Origin: Bacteroidota bacterium
GTDB lineage: Bacteria > Bacteroidota > Ignavibacteria > UBA10030
Direction of reading: 5' to 3'
Assembly (NCBI GenBank): GCA_026416125.1
Contig: JAOAFT010000005.1
Span: 56,594-120,593 of the forward strand
DNA: 64,000 bases
Below the pieces are notes generated by a model. The model made no database searches. It worked only from the letters and a program-made list of their open reading frames with translations, and had not been told where the DNA came from. Below, piece by piece: positions 61,756 to 64,000 of the stretch (the stretch's first letter is position 1; every line of letters starts with the position of its first letter). Position numbers and translations under genes: made by a program.

Positions 61756-63591
61756 TTATTCAACAGTAACGCTTTTCGCTAAGTTGCGTGGTTGATCAAC
61801 ATTGCACCCTCGCAACACCGCAATATAGTATGCTAAGAGTTGGAGTGGTATAACTGTCAAAAGTGGTGATAACATATCAATTGAGTGAGGAACATGAATG
61901 GTGTACTCTGCTAACCGCTGAATTTCTTCTTCACTATCGTTAACAATTGCAATAACGCGGCCATTACGGGCTCGAACTTCCTGGATATTACTGAGTACTT
62001 TTTCGTACGTTGCGTCTCGTGGTGCTATGAAAACAACAGGCATATCGTTATCAATGAGTGCTATCGGACCATGTTTCATCTCAGCTGCAGGGTATCCTTC
62101 TGCGTGAATATATGATATTTCTTTTAACTTCAACGCACCTTCGAGTGCTACTGGAAAGTTGTATCCCCGTCCTAAGTATAGAAAATTTCTTGCGTTGTAA
62201 AATTCTTGTGCGATTTTTTCAATTTGTTTTGTATCACTCAGAATCGATTGCACTTTCTCTGGAATTAAACTTAATTCATGCAATATGTTGGAAGCCTCTT
62301 GTTTGGAAAGAATTCCACGCTTTCTTCCAAGTAACACAGTAAGTAATGCTAAAACTGTCAATTGTGATGTAAATGCTTTAGTTGATGCAACACCTATTTC
62401 AGGCCCTGCATGAATGTACACCCCACCATCACTTTCACGAGCTATGGTACTTCCAACAACGTTACATATCCCAAGGACAAGTACGCCACGAGCTTTCGCT
62501 TCACGTAAGGCAGCAAGTGTATCGGCAGTTTCTCCACTTTGACTTATTACAATGACAACATCACCTTTCTGCAAAACAGGATCTCGGTATCGAAATTCTG
62601 ATGCATAATCAACTTCGACTGGTATTCGAACATACTGCTCTAGCATATACTCACCAACCAATGCAGCATGCCAGGAAGTACCACAAGCTACCAAAACGAT
62701 TCTTTGAGCATCAAGCAATTGTTTCAGCACACCATCGAGCCCACCGAGTTTAACACTACCTTCTTCGAGTAAAACACGCCCACGCATAGAGTCTTGGATC
62801 GTTTGTGGTTGCTCGTGGATCTCTTTCAGCATAAAATGTGGATACCCGCACTTTTCGATCTGTTCAACGCTAAAAGTGAGTTCCTCTATTTCACGATGTT
62901 TGTACTCATCATCAAGTGTTTTGATAGTACACGAAGTACGTGTAATTGTTGCAACTTCACCATCTTGTAGGTACACAACTTTTCGTGTGTGTGCAACCAT
63001 TGCAGAGGGATCTGAGGCAATGTACATTTCTCCATCACCGTACCCAATAACAAGAGGGCTTCCTTTTCGAGCAACAAAGAGTGTATCAGGGTAGTCAATT
63101 GTTGTAACAACTAAACCGTATGTACCTACTACTTGTTTCAAAGCCATGCGAATTGATAATTCAAAATCTTTGGTAGAGTTGTATATTTCTTCGATTAAAT
63201 GTGCAAGAACTTCTGTATCAGTTTCTGATCGGAAATGATGTCCTTTTGATTCGAGCATGGTTTTGAGTGTATGGAAATTTTCTATTACGCCGTTGTGGAT
63301 AAGCGCAATCTTCAAATGGCAATCGAAATGTGGATGAGCATTTGTTTCATTCGGAACACCGTGGGTTGCCCATCGTGTGTGCCCAATACCAATTGTTCCC
63401 CTGTACTGTGTTTGATCAAGCGCTGCAATTAAATCAGCAACTTTCCCAACGTTTTTTTTCACAGCTAGCGATCCATTGCTTAGTACAGCTATCCCAGCAG
63501 AATCATAACCACGGTACTCTAATCGCCGTAAACCATCGAGAAGAATTGGTAAAGCTTGTTTTTCCCCTAAATAGCCAACGATGCCACACAT
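61756..63591 (-). CDS. glmS: Glutamine-fructose-6-phosphate aminotransferase (isomerising)
   Basis: GlmS makes glucosamine 6-phosphate for peptidoglycan and lipopolysaccharide. The 611-residue protein has the N-terminal glutaminase with Cys2 (MCGIVGYLG), RWATHGVPNETNAHPH, and NGVIENF, and two SIS domains with CGTSWHAAL, SQSGETADTL and EGALKLKEISYIHAEGYPAAEMKHGPIAL. The tail ends in PRNLAKSVTVE, as usual. The start lies 5 bases after the pgeF stop; no glmS ribozyme is possible in so short a gap. Confidence 0.97.
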   Translation of the reverse strand: MCGIVGYLGEKQALPILLDGLRRLEYRGYDSAGIAVLSNGSLAVKKNVGKVADLIAALDQTQYRGTIGIGHTRWATHGVPNETNAHPHFDCHLKIALIHNGVIENFHTLKTMLESKGHHFRSETDTEVLAHLIEEIYNSTKDFELSIRMALKQVVGTYGLVVTTIDYPDTLFVARKGSPLVIGYGDGEMYIASDPSAMVAHTRKVVYLQDGEVATITRTSCTIKTLDDEYKHREIEELTFSVEQIEKCGYPHFMLKEIHEQPQTIQDSMRGRVLLEEGSVKLGGLDGVLKQLLDAQRIVLVACGTSWHAALVGEYMLEQYVRIPVEVDYASEFRYRDPVLQKGDVVIVISQSGETADTLAALREAKARGVLVLGICNVVGSTIARESDGGVYIHAGPEIGVASTKAFTSQLTVLALLTVLLGRKRGILSKQEASNILHELSLIPEKVQSILSDTKQIEKIAQEFYNARNFLYLGRGYNFPVALEGALKLKEISYIHAEGYPAAEMKHGPIALIDNDMPVVFIAPRDATYEKVLSNIQEVRARNGRVIAIVNDSEEEIQRLAEYTIHVPHSIDMLSPLLTVIPLQLLAYYIAVLRGCNVDQPRNLAKSVTVE

Positions 63592-63596
63592 ATGTA

Positions 63597-64000
63597 TTAT
63601 TCCTCTACAATGCCAATAAATGCTATCATTCGACCTGTTTGTGATCCATCACGGCGATACGAAAAGAACTGTTGAGGTGTACAAATCGTACATCCTTGAT
63701 GTATTTCAATATTTACACGCTCAACGCCTTCGTGAATTAATTGTTGTTGTACTTCCTCTTTAAGATTTAAATATAACTTTCTATTTCTTGAGCTCAAAAC
63801 ATTTTCTTTAAAATGTGCAGCCACATCAAAACCAACTTCGTAGCAGCAAACACCAGCACTCGGACCAATAAAACAGCGGAGTAGTGCTGGGTTAGTACAA
63901 AATCTTTTTTGCATTATCTGTATCGTCTTTCGAACAATACCAAGTGCTGCACCTCGCCACCCTGCATGGATAGCAGCAACAACATTCCTCAGTGGATCAT
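63597..64000 (-). CDS. pgeF: Polyphenol-oxidase/peptidoglycan-editing factor (PgeF/YfiH), 5' end outside window
   Basis: The frame runs in from the right edge, so the N-terminus is missing. The visible 133 residues include AAIHAGWRGAALGIVRKTI and FIGPSAGVCCYEVG, the Cu/Zn-type His and Cys motifs of the DUF152 (laccase-domain) family, and GCTICTPQQFFSYRRDGSQTGRM near the end. E. coli PgeF (YfiH) prevents misincorporation of serine into muropeptides; other members are purine nucleoside-degrading enzymes. Its position directly before glmS (5 bases) fits an envelope role. Confidence 0.88.
   Translation of the reverse strand, partial: DPLRNVVAAIHAGWRGAALGIVRKTIQIMQKRFCTNPALLRCFIGPSAGVCCYEVGFDVAAHFKENVLSSRNRKLYLNLKEEVQQQLIHEGVERVNIEIHQGCTICTPQQFFSYRRDGSQTGRMIAFIGIVEE

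Noticed and set aside
63592..63596. glmS ribozyme upstream of glmS
   Set aside because: Only five bases separate glmS from the preceding gene, so there is no room for the ribozyme.

Overview
The window is bacterial chromosome, moderately AT-rich and densely coded. Most genes sit in same-strand runs with overlaps of 1-4 bases or gaps of a few bases. It most likely comes from the Bacteroidota/Chlorobiota/Ignavibacteriota (FCB) group. The reasons are an outer-membrane barrel of the 'SSYSRYGIGD' type, a TPR/barrel/SPOR/ExbB-ExbD-TonB cluster, a DNRLRE-type surface lipoprotein, a bacterial geranylgeranylglyceryl-phosphate-synthase homologue, a carbamoyl-phosphate synthase large subunit split into two genes, and some promoters resembling the Bacteroidota TTTG / TAnnTTTG pattern. 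I cannot place it to genus. I see no insertion sequence, prophage or CRISPR array.

Layout. 1-8 kb (minus strand): a very large gene cut by the left edge, encoding a PLP aminotransferase fused to a divergent phosphoenolpyruvate carboxylase, preceded by an SPFH-domain membrane protein, then a PcrA/UvrD helicase. 8-16.6 kb (plus): an outer-membrane protein, glycogen synthase, a surface lipoprotein, a second barrel, rpiB-glyA-tatC and a polyprenyl diphosphate synthase. 16.6-23.3 kb: a DUF971 gene (minus), then clpS-alaS-GGGP synthase-gmhA-polyprenyl glycosylphosphotransferase and a small membrane protein (plus). 23.3-34.3 kb (minus): split carB, a small Rho-N-like protein, a TPR protein of about 1000 residues, a barrel, a SPOR protein and ExbB/ExbD/TonB. 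34.5-38.9 kb (plus): aconitase and an M48-like membrane protein that has lost its HExxH motif. 38.9-41 kb (minus): a secreted GH67 alpha-glucuronidase. 41.2-46.1 kb (plus): nfeD, slipin, a family-B DNA polymerase homologue with ruined catalytic motifs, and a cold-shock protein with a long leader. 46-64 kb (minus): maf, a small FN3 protein, a seven-gene operon purF-pgsA-ftsY-mutL-UbiA-DUF362-EamA, a small barrel, an MFS transporter, a lone receiver protein, an amidohydrolase, tRNA-Phe, and the run pgeF(partial)-glmS-enoyl reductase-acyl-CoA dehydrogenase.

How the genes fit together. Most are housekeeping: translation, purine and pyrimidine synthesis, one-carbon metabolism, repair, protein targeting and envelope building. 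The polyprenyl diphosphate synthase, GGGP synthase homologue, polyprenyl sugar transferase and UbiA prenyltransferase all use isoprenoid lipids. The strongest candidate for something undescribed is the aminotransferase-PEP carboxylase fusion. Its two activities would be consecutive steps, PEP to oxaloacetate to aspartate, but several PEPC active-site residues are changed. The second is the nfeD-slipin-dead polymerase cluster, where a polymerase-fold protein appears to have lost polymerase and exonuclease chemistry while its gene remains intact.
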